Below are positions 53,972 to 63,594 of a stretch of 64,000 nt of DNA, in pieces. Position 1 is the first letter of the stretch, and every line of letters starts with the position of its first letter. The translations under genes were made by a program, and so were the position numbers. The notes beneath the pieces are model-generated. The model searched no databases. It saw nothing but the letters and a program-made list of their open reading frames with translations, and had not been told where the DNA came from. The stretch is from Alkalihalobacillus sp. CinArs1 (GTDB taxonomy: Bacteria; Bacillota; Bacilli; Bacillales; Guptibacillaceae): contig NZ_CANDOB010000001.1 of the NCBI RefSeq assembly GCF_947387515.1, positions 434,001-498,000 of the forward strand. Direction: 5' to 3'.

Positions 53972-55625
53972 GAGTTTTTCCTATAGAAAAAGATGGAAAC
54001 TCTTCTGCTTTTTCTAACAAAAACGCTACATCGAATACTTGTGAAAGATGGTTGACTGGCATTACGGTAATACCTTCTATTGTTTTAAGCATCTCTTCGT
54101 TGTTCTCCTCAGGGATAATCGCGATCTTAGCTCCAGCATCCCGTGCAGCTGAGACTTTTGCGAACACACCTCCGACAGGTTTAACCGCTCCGTGAATACT
54201 AATTTCACCTGTCATGGCAATTCTGTTATTGATCGGACTCCCTTTGATCGCAGAGTAAATTCCTGTCGCGATCGCGACACCAGCTGATGGACCATCTACA
54301 GGTGCACCACCAGGGAAATTAATATGAAGGTGGTAAAGGGTTGATGGGACTCCCATCGACTTTAACACCGTTAACACGTTTTCCACTGAAGATTTAGCGA
54401 GACTTTTTCTTCTTATGGATTTGCTCTGATTGCCAATGCTCTCTTCTTCAACAATGCCCGTTATAGTGACACTACCGTCTTTGCCTTGATCCGACTTAAC
54501 GGCTGTCACTTCGATCTCAAGGAGGGCCCCAGTGTTTGGGCCATAAACTGCTAACCCATTGACCAATCCTACTTGCGAACGATTCGGTACTTTTCTTTCT
54601 GGCCTAGGAGTTAATCTGCTCGCATGAATGACCCACTCCATATCACCCGCAGTGATCTTATTTCTGTTTTCGGTAATCGCTAGACCAGCCGCGATTTGCA
54701 TAAGATTCACGGCTTCCCGTCCATTTCTAGCATACCGGCTTATTCGGTCGATGCCTTCTTCTACAATCGTTAGATTCAGCTTCTTTGCAGAGCGAGCAGC
54801 TATCTTCGAAATTTCATCTTGTGTCAACTCTCTGAAAAACACCTCCATGCATCGTGAACGAATAGCTGGAGGAATATCATCAGGAGATCTCGTTGTAGCC
54901 CCAATCATTCTGAAATCAGCAGGCAATCCATTTTGAAAGATGTCGTGGATATGAGCAGGAATGTTCGAGTTTTCTTCACTATAATACGCACTTTCTAAGA
55001 AAACTTTTCGGTCCTCTAAGACTTTTAACAGCTTATTGATCTGAATAGGATGAAGTTCTCCTATTTCATCAATAAACAGAATCCCGCCATGCGCATTCGT
55101 GACCGCTCCTTGTTTTGGTTGTGGGATGCCAGCTTGTCCCATCGCACCAGCACCCTGGTAGATAGGATCATGGACAGAACCAATCAGCGGATCTGCAATT
55201 CCTCTCTCATCGAACCGTGCAGTCGTTGCATCGAGTTCAACAAAAATCGCAGAGGGTTTGAACGGTGTCATTCTGTTTCGCTTGGCTTCTTCTAGCACAA
55301 GCCTTGCTGCTGCCGTTTTTCCTACACCAGGCGGTCCATAAATAATGACGTGCTGGGGGTTAGGCCCACAGATGGCTGCCTTAAGAGTTCGTATCCCTTC
55401 TTCTTGACCAACAATCTCAGAAAAACCAGAAGGCCTTATTCTCTCTGATAACGGTTCACTCAACGAAATGTTTCGAAGTCTTCTCAACTGCTCCATTTCT
55501 TTTCGAGCTTCCTTATCTATCGAAACTTTCTGGGTTCTTTGATTCCTTAGTAGATTCCAGAAATATAAACCAATTACAATCCCAAAAAACAATTGTATAG
55601 CGAGTGCAACACCTGTCCAATTCAT
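53958..55625 (-). CDS. lonB: ATP-dependent protease LonB (sporulation)
   Basis: 555 residues from the ATG at 55625 (AGGAGGTACTTGTT upstream), starting MNWTGVALAIQLFFGIVIGLYFW, a membrane helix absent in LonA. AAA+ domain ([16 protein letters not shown] near 100, ILFIDEIGELHPIQ) and protease domain with Ser in PVDGPSAGVAIATG and the downstream Lys. In B. subtilis it is made in the forespore and stabilises sigma-factor timing there. The open frame to 55730 is discarded because of the strong internal start. Confidence 0.95.
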   Translation of the reverse strand: MNWTGVALAIQLFFGIVIGLYFWNLLRNQRTQKVSIDKEARKEMEQLRRLRNISLSEPLSERIRPSGFSEIVGQEEGIRTLKAAICGPNPQHVIIYGPPGVGKTAAARLVLEEAKRNRMTPFKPSAIFVELDATTARFDERGIADPLIGSVHDPIYQGAGAMGQAGIPQPKQGAVTNAHGGILFIDEIGELHPIQINKLLKVLEDRKVFLESAYYSEENSNIPAHIHDIFQNGLPADFRMIGATTRSPDDIPPAIRSRCMEVFFRELTQDEISKIAARSAKKLNLTIVEEGIDRISRYARNGREAVNLMQIAAGLAITENRNKITAGDMEWVIHASRLTPRPERKVPNRSQVGLVNGLAVYGPNTGALLEIEVTAVKSDQGKDGSVTITGIVEEESIGNQSKSIRRKSLAKSSVENVLTVLKSMGVPSTLYHLHINFPGGAPVDGPSAGVAIATGIYSAIKGSPINNRIAMTGEISIHGAVKPVGGVFAKVSAARDAGAKIAIIPEENNEEMLKTIEGITVMPVNHLSQVFDVAFLLEKAEEFPSFSIGKTQPGS

Positions 55626-55658
55626 AACAAGTACCTCCTGGAGAATAATCAATAGCAT

Positions 55659-55688
55659 TAGTATCTCCTGAGGTAGTGTTCCATAAAC
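55659..55688 (-). promoter_or_regulatory. Sigma-F promoter of lonB
   Basis: GTTTA, 15 bases, GGAGATACTA: every defined position of the sigma-F pattern GYWTA-N15/16-GGNRANAMTR is met. Located 34 bases before the lonB start, in agreement with forespore expression in B. subtilis. Confidence 0.8.
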
Positions 55689-55715
55689 CGGAAACTTGGA
55701 AAGGATTATCCAAAA

Positions 55716-55744
55716 AGAAAAACCAACCACATTCGTGGTTGGTT
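55716..55744 (-). terminator. Terminator after clpX
   Basis: AACCAACCAC-GAAT-GTGGTTGGTT then TTTC and more T on the minus strand, 7 bases after the clpX stop. Confidence 0.88.
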
Positions 55745-55750
55745 GATTCT

Positions 55751-57025
55751 TTATGCGCTCTCTTTAGGGGATTCTTTGCCCTCTTCAATTACTGATCCGT
55801 CCTCTAAAACGAGGCGAGGAGAAGTTTTCTCACTTACAGTCGATGCAGTAAGAACGCACTTTTTAATTTCTTCACGAGAAGGAAGATCGTACATCACATC
55901 GAGCATAATCCCTTCGATGATTGAACGTAATCCACGAGCACCAGTTTTTCTTTCAATCGCTTGCTTAGCGATTTCAACTAGCGCATCATCCTCGAATTCA
56001 AGCTCAACATCATCTAACTCGAGAAGTTTTTGATATTGTTTTACAAGAGCATTCTTTGGCTTAGTAAGAATCTCAACAAGAGCTTCTTCATCAAGTGGTT
56101 CTAAGCTTCCGATAACAGGTAGACGTCCGATAAATTCTGGAATCAATCCAAAGCGAAGTAAATCTTCTGGAAGTACCTTGCTTAAGTATTCACCTGGCTT
56201 CAAGTCATCTTGCTTAGCTTCACCACTAAACCCAATTACTTTCTTACCGAGACGACGCTTGATGATTTGCTCGATGCCATCAAACGCTCCTCCGCAAATA
56301 AAGAGAATGTTCGTTGTGTCGATTTGAATAAATTCTTGATGAGGATGCTTACGTCCACCTTGTGGAGGAACACTTGCAGTTGTTCCTTCAAGAATTTTAA
56401 GTAGTGCTTGCTGTACACCTTCACCAGATACATCTCGTGTAATCGATGGGTTCTCAGACTTACGAGCAACTTTATCGATTTCATCGATATAGATGATCCC
56501 TTTTTCAGCTTTTTCAACATCATAGTCAGCAGCTTGAATTAGTTTGAGCAAGATGTTCTCAACATCTTCCCCAACATAACCAGCTTCAGTTAGTGATGTT
56601 GCATCAGCAATCGCGAATGGAACATTCAAGATTCTCGCGAGAGTCTGTGCTAAAAGTGTTTTACCACTACCAGTAGGACCGATCAGAGCAATGTTACTCT
56701 TAGAAAGTTCTACTTCATCAGACTTTGAAGTAGCGTTGATACGCTTATAGTGGTTGTATACAGCTACAGAAAGTGATTTCTTAGCTTTTTCCTGGCCAAT
56801 TACGTAATCATCAAGAATTTGGCAGATTTCATGAGGTTTTGGAACCTCTTTAAAATCAACCTCTTCTTCAGTTCCAAGCTCTTCTTCTACGATTTCAGTA
56901 CATAGCTCAATACATTCGTCGCAAATATATACACCTGGACCCGCAACAAGTTTTCGAACTTGATCCTGTGTTTTACCACAGAAGGAACATTTAAGTTGCC
57001 CTTTTTCATCGTTAAATTTAAACAT
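55751..57025 (-). CDS. clpX: ATP-dependent Clp protease ATP-binding subunit ClpX
   Basis: 424 residues. Zinc-binding domain with C13, C16, C35 and C38, AAA+ core with [15 protein letters not shown] near 118, the pore loop GYVGEDVE, and the IGF-type loop (VIGFSGEAK) for ClpP binding. Unfolds substrates for ClpP; ClpP is not in this window. TAGGGGTGATTTC precedes the ATG. Confidence 0.98.
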   Translation of the reverse strand: MFKFNDEKGQLKCSFCGKTQDQVRKLVAGPGVYICDECIELCTEIVEEELGTEEEVDFKEVPKPHEICQILDDYVIGQEKAKKSLSVAVYNHYKRINATSKSDEVELSKSNIALIGPTGSGKTLLAQTLARILNVPFAIADATSLTEAGYVGEDVENILLKLIQAADYDVEKAEKGIIYIDEIDKVARKSENPSITRDVSGEGVQQALLKILEGTTASVPPQGGRKHPHQEFIQIDTTNILFICGGAFDGIEQIIKRRLGKKVIGFSGEAKQDDLKPGEYLSKVLPEDLLRFGLIPEFIGRLPVIGSLEPLDEEALVEILTKPKNALVKQYQKLLELDDVELEFEDDALVEIAKQAIERKTGARGLRSIIEGIMLDVMYDLPSREEIKKCVLTASTVSEKTSPRLVLEDGSVIEEGKESPKESA

Positions 57026-57178
57026 GAAATCACCCCTAACCGTTGATCTCGATGAAATCCGAATAGTGAAATTGCAAAGGTCTCTGCTATTTCGTCTTTA
57101 GAAACGCTGATCACTAATAAGCAATTCTAACGGGCATTCACCAATGGTTTTTCAACCCTGATTATGTATTGAAATTGT

Positions 57179-57207
57179 ATCATATAACGCAAAAGGTTAT
57201 GAAGCAA
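57179..57207 (-). promoter_or_regulatory. Probable promoter of clpX
   Basis: TTGCTT, 17 bases, TATGAT, about 155 bases upstream of clpX. The -35 is only partly conserved. The 318-base gap between tig and clpX otherwise holds the tig terminator and an unremarkable leader. Confidence 0.5.
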
Positions 57208-57299
57208 AACGACTCTTAGGAGACTTAATATGTATTGAGTAATTGTCCTACTACTATGTTTATCTAAAATATATGTTTTCATTACAACATATTTGTGTA

Positions 57300-57330
57300 A
57301 TAAACAAGGCGCATAATGCGCCTTGTTTAT
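57300..57330 (-). terminator. Terminator after tig
   Basis: Perfect palindrome ATAAACAAGGCGCA / TGCGCCTTGTTTAT, 13 bases after the tig stop; the T-run is part of the stem, so activity could be bidirectional. Confidence 0.75.
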
Positions 57331-57343
57331 CTATGATGATCTA

Positions 57344-58636
57344 TTAAGCTTTTTTGCTGTTGTCTACTAATACATCGATTGCTTTACGAACGCGGAGGTC
57401 ACCTTTAAGTGCAGCGTCGCCGCCTTGCATCGCTAGCATTTGACGAATTTGTTCTTCTTCCATGTTATACATAGCTGCCATCTTAGCAAGCTCTTCGTTA
57501 ACTTCTTCCTCAGAAACTTCGATGTTTTCTGCATCAGCGATCGCTTCAAGAGTAAGGTTTGTGCGTACACGCTTTTCGCCATCCTCTTGCATTTGCTCAC
57601 GAAGTGCTTTCTCATCTTGACCAGAGAACTGATAGTACATCTCAAGGTTCATGCCCTGCTGCTGTAGACGTTGTTCAAATTCTTGAAGCATACGATCAAC
57701 TTCAGAGTCAACCATTGCAGATGGAAGATCGATTTCGCTGTTTTCAGTTGCTTTTTCGATCAACGTATCTTTCTTCTTCATATCAGCATCTTCAGCTTTT
57801 TGCTTCTCAAGATTTTCTTTTGTAGTCTTTTTAAGCTCATCAAGAGATGCTACTTCTTCGTTAACATCTTTAGCGAACTCATCATCTAGCTCAGGAAGCT
57901 CTTTACGCTTGATGTCGTGAACTTTTACTTTGAAAGTAGCTTCTTGTCCAGCAAGGTTTTCAGCATGGTACTCTTCAGGGAAAGTAACTTTTACTTCCTT
58001 CTCAGCTCCAGCTTTTTCACCTACTAGCTGCTCTTCGAAACCAGGGATAAATGTGTTAGATCCTACTTCTAGAGAGTAGTTTTCACCTTTTCCGCCTTCA
58101 AATGGTTCTTCGCCAAGGAAGCCTTCGAAATCGATGATTGCTGTATCTCCCTCTTGGATCTCGCCATCTTCAACGACTACTAGCTCAGCATGCTTTTCTT
58201 GAAGCCCTTTAAGCTCAGCTTCAACATCTTCATCTGTTACTGTAGTGTCTTCTTCTTCAACTTCAAGTCCTTTGTACTCGCCAAGCTTTACTTCAGGCTT
58301 AACTGTAACAGTAGCTTTGAAGATAAGGTTTTTACCTTTTTCAATTTGCTCGATGTCAACTTCTGGGCGATCGACAGGGTCGATTCCAGCTTCTTCTACA
58401 GCTTCTGAATAAGCTTTAGGAAGGATGATATCAAGAGCATCTTGATAAAGAGATTCTACGCCAAAGCGCTTTTCAAATAGTGAACGAGGTACCTTTCCTT
58501 TACGGAATCCAGGTACATTAACCTGTTTTACAACTTTTTTGAACGCCTCGTCTAGTGCTGTATTTACCTCACCAGCATCAACTTCTACTGTAAGGACGCC
58601 TTGATTACCTTCAAGCTTTTCCCAATTTGCAGTCAT
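57344..58636 (-). CDS. tig: Trigger factor
   Basis: Ribosome-bound chaperone and peptidyl-prolyl isomerase. 430 residues: N-terminal ribosome-docking domain with the signature [10 protein letters not shown] near 43, PPIase domain (about 155-245, [24 protein letters not shown]), and helical C-terminal arms. Acidic, as usual. GGAGGGAATGTGTAA precedes the ATG. Transcript leader has an unusual attenuator-like structure. Confidence 0.97.
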   Translation of the reverse strand: MTANWEKLEGNQGVLTVEVDAGEVNTALDEAFKKVVKQVNVPGFRKGKVPRSLFEKRFGVESLYQDALDIILPKAYSEAVEEAGIDPVDRPEVDIEQIEKGKNLIFKATVTVKPEVKLGEYKGLEVEEEDTTVTDEDVEAELKGLQEKHAELVVVEDGEIQEGDTAIIDFEGFLGEEPFEGGKGENYSLEVGSNTFIPGFEEQLVGEKAGAEKEVKVTFPEEYHAENLAGQEATFKVKVHDIKRKELPELDDEFAKDVNEEVASLDELKKTTKENLEKQKAEDADMKKKDTLIEKATENSEIDLPSAMVDSEVDRMLQEFEQRLQQQGMNLEMYYQFSGQDEKALREQMQEDGEKRVRTNLTLEAIADAENIEVSEEEVNEELAKMAAMYNMEEEQIRQMLAMQGGDAALKGDLRVRKAIDVLVDNSKKA

Positions 58637-58680
58637 TTACACATTCCCTCCAACAATAAATATATTTCCACTAATCGAGC

Positions 58681-58737
58681 GTTTAAAAAAAGATGACGCT
58701 TTTTGGAGTATAAAAGCGCCAGAAGGCTTTTTTAAAC
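58681..58737 (-). promoter_or_regulatory. Attenuator-like structure in the tig leader
   Basis: Minus reading: an inner hairpin GGCGCTTTT-N7-AAAAGCGTC is followed by ATC and seven T (terminator shape), while an outer inverted repeat GTTTAAAAAAG / CTTTTTTTAAAC pairs the U-tract with an upstream A-tract (possible antiterminator). Lies between the promoter and tig. Confidence 0.55.
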
Positions 58738-58776
58738 GATCTCTTTTACTAGTAAATATGGGTTTGCAACCATTTT

Positions 58777-58804
58777 ATTATAACATAGTGCAGGTGCTTT
58801 TCAA
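58777..58804 (-). promoter_or_regulatory. Sigma-A promoter of tig
   Basis: TTGAAA, 16-base spacer, TATAAT with a TG extension (TGTTATAAT). Leader of about 135 bases to tig. Confidence 0.8.
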
Positions 58805-58898
58805 TACATACAGTATGATTCACACTGCCTTTACCATTGTTCAGCTTACCTATTTTTGAATCGATTCGCAAGTGAAAAGGATCTGTTTCCAGCTATTT

Positions 58899-59927
58899 CT
58901 AATCGAATGGTCGATAAAAGGGTTGATTCTCGATTCGCTTGATTCGATCAGCTGGCACCTCAAACTCCGAAGGCTTAACCCCATAAATACTTCCGATTTC
59001 TTGACGAGTATAGCTTTCTCCATTTATTTCAGAAGCTACGATATGCACTGCGGCAGCCCAAACAGAACTATTCTTTGGATCAGCTTCGAATGGAGAAATA
59101 GCAAAGAGATAGTGCCACCAGATCTGCATGCACATTTCAAACAGCACTGGATTTTCCTGTTCAACATGATCAGATAATTTCTTCTTTACATCTAACGAAA
59201 ATTCTTGAATAAAAATGTCTGTCAACTCAGACGGATTGACAGAAATCTCTCTTCCAAACTTATGTATGGTCACTTCTTGATCTAGTTTCTTTTCTCTTAA
59301 CACTTGCAGAACAAGACTTTTTAGAAGTGGGTCTTTCCCTGTTGCGTTTATGTATGCTAAATATGCAGGTATAGCCTTCTCTTCGCTGATATTACTCAGT
59401 TTTTGAATCGCTAACCATTGTTTTTCCGTCTTTTCACTTTCGAGATAGCTTATCAACATGTCTGCTTCTTCTTCCGGAACGTCTTCATACTGTTCATCAG
59501 AAGTGATGTCGTAGCCAGTCATTTTTCTACTAAAATGTAAAAGCTGATAGAGCGACTCCGCAATGTTCGACGGAAGCTGGTTTTCTTGAAGAACCGCTTC
59601 TATCATCGTAACTACTTTTTGATACTTTCCAAGCTGAACCAGTATCGATATGTATACTTGAAAAATGTCGTAATAATCTCCGATCCCCTGTTGCATCATC
59701 TTTTCGCAACGTTCAGAGGCTTCTGTCAACTCTCCTAGTTCTACAAGACTGAGTACTAACCCAAAATGGCCCTGTGGGTGGTCAGGATCTATCTCTAATA
59801 GTTGACGAAAATGTTCATGTGCCTGATCGATCTTCTTTTCTTTAAGGGCTGCCATTCCTTTTTCGGCAAGCTTGCCTGCCACATTTGGAAAATAAACGAT
59901 TTTCCTTTCATGTTTTTCTTTGTCCAT
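58899..59927 (-). CDS. Tetratricopeptide-repeat protein (YsoA-like)
   Basis: 342 residues. TPR units near 15-120 (GMAALKEKKIDQAHEHFRQLLEIDPDHPQG, then the LGELTEASERCEKMMQQGIGDY unit), then a helical middle and a C-terminal part ending with IYGVKPSEFEVPADRIKRIE. B. subtilis ysoA lies at the same place beside tig and encodes a TPR protein; function unknown. Cytosolic, no signal peptide. Confidence 0.85.
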   Translation of the reverse strand: MDKEKHERKIVYFPNVAGKLAEKGMAALKEKKIDQAHEHFRQLLEIDPDHPQGHFGLVLSLVELGELTEASERCEKMMQQGIGDYYDIFQVYISILVQLGKYQKVVTMIEAVLQENQLPSNIAESLYQLLHFSRKMTGYDITSDEQYEDVPEEEADMLISYLESEKTEKQWLAIQKLSNISEEKAIPAYLAYINATGKDPLLKSLVLQVLREKKLDQEVTIHKFGREISVNPSELTDIFIQEFSLDVKKKLSDHVEQENPVLFEMCMQIWWHYLFAISPFEADPKNSSVWAAAVHIVASEINGESYTRQEIGSIYGVKPSEFEVPADRIKRIENQPFYRPFD

Positions 59928-60005
59928 AGACGTATTCGCTCCACTCTCTTATATTCTCTATTAAAAGAGTTTTCAGCAGGAAAGGCGCAGCTACGATTAG
60001 CTTAC

Positions 60006-60034
60006 AGTTTATCAGTATAAAGAAGTAAACTCAA
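60006..60034 (-). promoter_or_regulatory. Sigma-A promoter of the TPR gene
   Basis: TTGAGT, 17 bases, TAAACT, about 80 bases upstream of the start. Confidence 0.6.
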
Positions 60035-60131
60035 GTTACAGTACTCCCTTGCTTTCTTCCTCCAGTCATTACTAACGTACCCTAACTACGAGTATTAAAA
60101 ACAGGGAGCTCTCCAAACTACGGTTTCAAAT

Positions 60132-60164
60132 AAAAAAAGCCTTCTATCTAAAAGATAAAAGACT
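60132..60164 (-). terminator. Terminator after tRNA-Arg
   Basis: AGTCTTTTATC-TTTTA-GATAGAAGGCT stem then seven T on the minus strand, 15 bases after the CCA end. Confidence 0.8.
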
Positions 60165-60179
60165 TTGAGAATATGTATA

Positions 60180-60256
60180 TGGCGTCCCAGGAGAGATTCG
60201 AACTCCCGACCCACAGCTTAGAAGGCTGTTGCTCTATCCAGCTGAGCTACTGGGAC
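60180..60256 (-). tRNA. tRNA-Arg (anticodon UCU)
   Basis: 77 bases. Acceptor stem GTCCCAG / CTGGGAC, D arm GCTC-AGCTGGATA-GAGC, anticodon stem ACAGC / GCTGT with loop CTTCTAA (anticodon TCT, reading AGA/AGG), T arm GGGAG-TTCGAAT-CTCTC, discriminator G and encoded CCA. Own promoter and terminator. Confidence 0.97.
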
Positions 60257-60283
60257 ATCGTTTGCCGGCTAGCGACAAATATA

Positions 60284-60312
60284 AATATACCTAAGTAACA
60301 TAATAAAGTCAA
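60284..60312 (-). promoter_or_regulatory. Promoter of tRNA-Arg
   Basis: TTGACT, 17-base spacer, TATATT; transcription would begin about 20 bases upstream of the tRNA. Confidence 0.75.
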
Positions 60313-60341
60313 TACCAATTCTTAAGAAAAACTGGATGATT

Positions 60342-60396
60342 TTACTGTCAGTGATGGGCAAGCATTTTGGCCAATTGCTCAATCATCTGACAGTAA
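60342..60396. repeat. 55-base imperfect palindrome between the phosphoesterase gene and tRNA-Arg
   Basis: Perfect 10-bp arms TTACTGTCAG / CTGACAGTAA enclose further pairing (TGATGGGCAA with TTGCTCAATCA, one mismatch). No T-run on either side, so it is not a normal intrinsic terminator. It may protect the 3' end of the rph-rdgB-yfcE transcript or be a small mobile relic. Confidence 0.55.
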
Positions 60397-60413
60397 ACTC
60401 TCACAGTATTGTT

Positions 60414-60932
60414 CTAGGAACTTAGCTTATACGTCTTTGTAAGTTCATCTACCCGTTCTCCTTGATGATCATAAAAAACAACCTGCACTTCATCATGTAC
60501 CCATTCTACTATTGCGTATGTTTTTATCGTTGGCTTTCTAGGTAAGCTGATGCTTCCTGGGTTAAGGAATAAAATATTTGAATCAAAATGAACAGTCGCT
60601 TCATGAGAATGTCCGAAGCAAACAAGGTCCGCTCCCGTCTCTTCTGCTTTATAAGCTAAATTCATCAAGTTCATCTTAACACCGTACAAGTGACCATGTG
60701 TTGCAAAAACTGTTTTTCCGCCCACTGTCTCAGCAACATTCTCAGGGTATCGTGTATCAAAATCACAATTTCCCCTAACTCGTAGCTGAAAAGAGGTCAT
60801 TCGCGAATCATCGTAGTCAAACTCGGAATCACCGCAATGTACCATACATTCAACCTCTTCTTGATGCCTCCGAACGAGATTCTGGAGCTCTTCAGATGAG
60901 CTATGGTTGTCACTTACAACGAGTATCTTCAT
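60414..60932 (-). CDS. ysnB: YfcE/MJ0936-type metallophosphoesterase
   Basis: 172 residues with the calcineurin-like metal motifs in order: SDNHS, HCGDSEFDYDD, RGNCDFD, ATHGHLYG, CFGHSHEA and LNPGSISLPR. Phosphodiesterase with Mn-type binuclear centre; the physiological substrate is unknown. 16 bases after the XTP pyrophosphatase gene, as ysnA-ysnB in B. subtilis. Confidence 0.93.
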   Translation of the reverse strand: MKILVVSDNHSSSEELQNLVRRHQEEVECMVHCGDSEFDYDDSRMTSFQLRVRGNCDFDTRYPENVAETVGGKTVFATHGHLYGVKMNLMNLAYKAEETGADLVCFGHSHEATVHFDSNILFLNPGSISLPRKPTIKTYAIVEWVHDEVQVVFYDHQGERVDELTKTYKLSS

Positions 60933-60948
60933 ATTTTATCACCTCATT

Positions 60949-61542
60949 TTATAGTAGTTCTTGAAATGCTTCTTCCAATCGATCAAGAGCTTCTCCTCTA
61001 TGTGAAATAGAATCTTTTTCTTCCGGGGAAAGTTCAGCCATTGTCTTTTGATAAGATGGAACGAAAAAGATTGGGTCGTAGCCAAAGCCCTCATAACCTG
61101 ATCGTTCATGAGCAATTCTACCTTCACACGATCCTGAAAAGATTTCAGTGTTTTTACCAGGGATCGCAACAGCTAACACGCATTGAAACGAAGCTGTTCT
61201 CTTGTCATCTGGTACGTCATTTAATTCTGTTAACACTTTATCGATGTTAGCTTCATCATCTTTCTCTGGACCTGCATACCTTGCAGAATAAACACCAGGT
61301 TCACCATCTAAGGCGTCGATGACTAATCCAGAATCATCGGCAATCACGATCTGATTCGTCATACGCATGATCGTTTCAGCTTTTAAAACGGCATTTTCGG
61401 CAAAAGTAGTACCTGTTTCTTCCACATCCGGTGCTTCTTCCATGTCTAAGAGTGAGATTACTTGTAACTGTTCCGTTTCAAAGCGACGTTTAAACTCTTT
61501 AACTTTCCCGCTATTCTTCGTGGCTACAAGAAGCTTACGCAT
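60949..61542 (-). CDS. rdgB: XTP/dITP pyrophosphatase (RdgB/HAM1 family)
   Basis: 197 residues from the ATG at 61542 ([17 protein letters not shown]); a GTG two codons earlier is closer to AGGAGG and the frame runs to 61581. Motifs [34 protein letters not shown] and [16 protein letters not shown] are diagnostic. Hydrolyses ITP, dITP and XTP to protect DNA and RNA. Overlaps rph by 8 bases. Confidence 0.96.
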   Translation of the reverse strand: MRKLLVATKNSGKVKEFKRRFETEQLQVISLLDMEEAPDVEETGTTFAENAVLKAETIMRMTNQIVIADDSGLVIDALDGEPGVYSARYAGPEKDDEANIDKVLTELNDVPDDKRTASFQCVLAVAIPGKNTEIFSGSCEGRIAHERSGYEGFGYDPIFFVPSYQKTMAELSPEEKDSISHRGEALDRLEEAFQELL

Positions 61543-62293
61543 TTTCACTCGTACCTCCTTTGATTTTCTCCGAAAACTCACCGATTACGTCCGCTTGTTT
61601 GATGATCAGTTCTTCTATTCCTGACTGTGCGAGCGAAAGCATTTCGTTCATTTGGTTCATGGTAAACGTTGCTTCTTCCCCAGTACCCTGAACTTCCACA
61701 AACTCACTTTTCCCTGTCATCACAATGTTCATATCTACCTGGGCTGTCGAATCTTCTTTATAACAGAGGTCAAGGATAGCCTCACCGTCTTTATTGATCC
61801 CTACAGATGTAGCAGCCAGAAAATCCGTTATCGGCATCTTCTTGATCTGTTTATTTGCTAGGGCTTTTTCTATAGCAAGTGCCATCGCCACAAATGCTCC
61901 AGTGATCGATGCGGTGCGTGTTCCACCGTCTGCCTGGATAACGTCACAATCGATCCAGATCGTCCGTTCACCTAGTGCTTCAAGGTCGATGACAGTACGA
62001 AGGGCACGTCCGATGAGGCGCTGGATTTCCATCGTGCGTCCTCCCACTTTACCTTTACTAGACTCTCGAATATTTCGCTGTTCCGTAGCTCTCGGCAGCA
62101 TCGCGTACTCTGCAGCTACCCAGCCTTTTCCTTGCCCCCTCATAAAAGGTGGAACTCTTTCTTCAATTGAAGCATTACAAATCACTTTCGTATCCCCAAC
62201 TGAGATTAATACAGAACCTTCAGGGTGTTTAACGTAATCTTTCTCAATATGTATAGTTCTTATTTCATTATGTTCACGTCCATCAACTCTCAT
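61535..62293 (-). CDS. rph: Ribonuclease PH
   Basis: 252 residues from the ATG at 62293 (AGGAGGAAGATT upstream). Phosphorolytic 3'-5' exoribonuclease for tRNA 3' ends. [50 protein letters not shown] and [21 protein letters not shown] are the family motifs and phosphate-binding residues. No mutation resembling the E. coli K-12 frameshift. Confidence 0.97.
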   Translation of the reverse strand: MRVDGREHNEIRTIHIEKDYVKHPEGSVLISVGDTKVICNASIEERVPPFMRGQGKGWVAAEYAMLPRATEQRNIRESSKGKVGGRTMEIQRLIGRALRTVIDLEALGERTIWIDCDVIQADGGTRTASITGAFVAMALAIEKALANKQIKKMPITDFLAATSVGINKDGEAILDLCYKEDSTAQVDMNIVMTGKSEFVEVQGTGEEATFTMNQMNEMLSLAQSGIEELIIKQADVIGEFSEKIKGGTSENA

Positions 62294-62351
62294 AATCTTC
62301 CTCCTGTTCATCGGTGCCTGTGGAACCTGTGCCTTTCTTTCATTTACAAAA

Positions 62352-62378
62352 TAAAAAAGGGCAGTATTCCTGCCCTTT
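62352..62378 (-). terminator. Terminator after gerM
   Basis: AAAGGGCAG-GAATA-CTGCCCTTT then six T on the minus strand, 20 bases after the gerM stop. Confidence 0.85.
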
Positions 62379-62397
62379 CATCCTATCATATTCTATT

Positions 62398-63471
62398 TTA
62401 AAAACCTACTTTGTTAACCTCTACAGGCCTTGTAACCGGTTCAGAGACAACGTTTCCTGAATCGTCTATGACCTCTTCATGTCCATCGACTGTAATGGCA
62501 ACTTCTTTGACATCAGCATTTTCAGTAAGAGAAAGAACGAGGCTGTTTAGAAGCTCCTGCTCCAATACCTTCTCCTCAGCTCCTGTTAAGATCGCTTCAT
62601 TAAAATCAAGAGTGAGCAAGCCATCCTTATTTACTGAATCAAGTAGTTTTAAGTCTTTTGAGAACTGACTAAATAATCCTGAGTGTACAGGAGGCCCCTC
62701 TAAGAGACCTGTAATCACACCATTCACATCGTTCTTAACGCCTTCCATCCGCTTTGTTACTGGTACATAGTACGTATAGTCATCATTTTGAGCCATAAAG
62801 TATACCGTAACCGCAGTACTATTTGATACATCGACTACGTTGCCCATTTCATGATTAATTCCATCTGATCTGCTTACGTTTTCACCGATCGGCGTTCCAT
62901 TCACAGGCATTTCTGTTTGGTCAAATCCGTTTATTTGAATCTTAACATTTTTGACGCCTTCAAATTGAGTAAGCGTCCACGTAACAGCTTCTAATATTTG
63001 CTTTTCATATGCAGCAGAATAGTCCTTGAATTCTTCTGAAAAGTCCACTACGAGCGTATCATCGACCTGATTGATTCCATTCACAACCGTTCCTGCTGGC
63101 AGAACTGCTTGAAACCCGTTTGGCAGCATTTCTGTAATCGGTCCATCGATCACTAAGTATTCCAGCGCCTGTTTTGCAGCTCCTTCAACCGCAGGAAGTT
63201 GAACCGTTTGCGGAACGACCATCCCATTCGAATCTAACAAGTATAGTTCACGAGTAGACATATTTGCAGATGCTTCAGAATCTCCCTCTGTAGATTCAGA
63301 CGTATCTGGAGCTTCTGCATTACTGTCATCTACTTGTTCACCTTCTTCAGCGTAGTCAACCTTTGGTGGATCAATTTCTTTCAACGTTTTGTCAAACCCA
63401 AATCCGCAACCAGATATTATTATCATACATAAAAGCAACAGACCCGTGATTATAGCCCCACGTAAACGCAT
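62398..63471 (-). CDS. gerM: Spore germination/sporulation lipoprotein GerM
   Basis: 357 residues with lipobox (IIISGCGFG, Cys at residue 22) and two tandem GMN domains (about 78-195 and 225-340; VDDTLVVDFSEEFKDY and DGLLTLDFNEAILTG). In B. subtilis GerM is needed for septal peptidoglycan events in engulfment and for germination. GGAGGGATAGCT precedes the ATG. Located between racE and rph as expected. Confidence 0.95.
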   Translation of the reverse strand: MRLRGAIITGLLLLCMIIISGCGFGFDKTLKEIDPPKVDYAEEGEQVDDSNAEAPDTSESTEGDSEASANMSTRELYLLDSNGMVVPQTVQLPAVEGAAKQALEYLVIDGPITEMLPNGFQAVLPAGTVVNGINQVDDTLVVDFSEEFKDYSAAYEKQILEAVTWTLTQFEGVKNVKIQINGFDQTEMPVNGTPIGENVSRSDGINHEMGNVVDVSNSTAVTVYFMAQNDDYTYYVPVTKRMEGVKNDVNGVITGLLEGPPVHSGLFSQFSKDLKLLDSVNKDGLLTLDFNEAILTGAEEKVLEQELLNSLVLSLTENADVKEVAITVDGHEEVIDDSGNVVSEPVTRPVEVNKVGF

Positions 63472-63562
63472 AGCTATCCCTCCTCAGATGGTTTGTACTA
63501 TCATTTATACGAGCTACAATCCAATTTAGACCACGGGAATGAAAACTTATGAACAAGCAAAA

Positions 63563-63594
63563 CAAAAACCTCCATTCATCTTTAAGAATGGAGG
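63563..63594 (-). terminator. Terminator overlapping the racE stop
   Basis: CCTCCATTC-N8-GAATGGAGG then TTTTTG on the minus strand; the stop codon is in the loop. Confidence 0.85.

Noticed and set aside
60257-60413. CRISPR array
   Set aside because: Only one palindrome, with no direct repeats or spacers.
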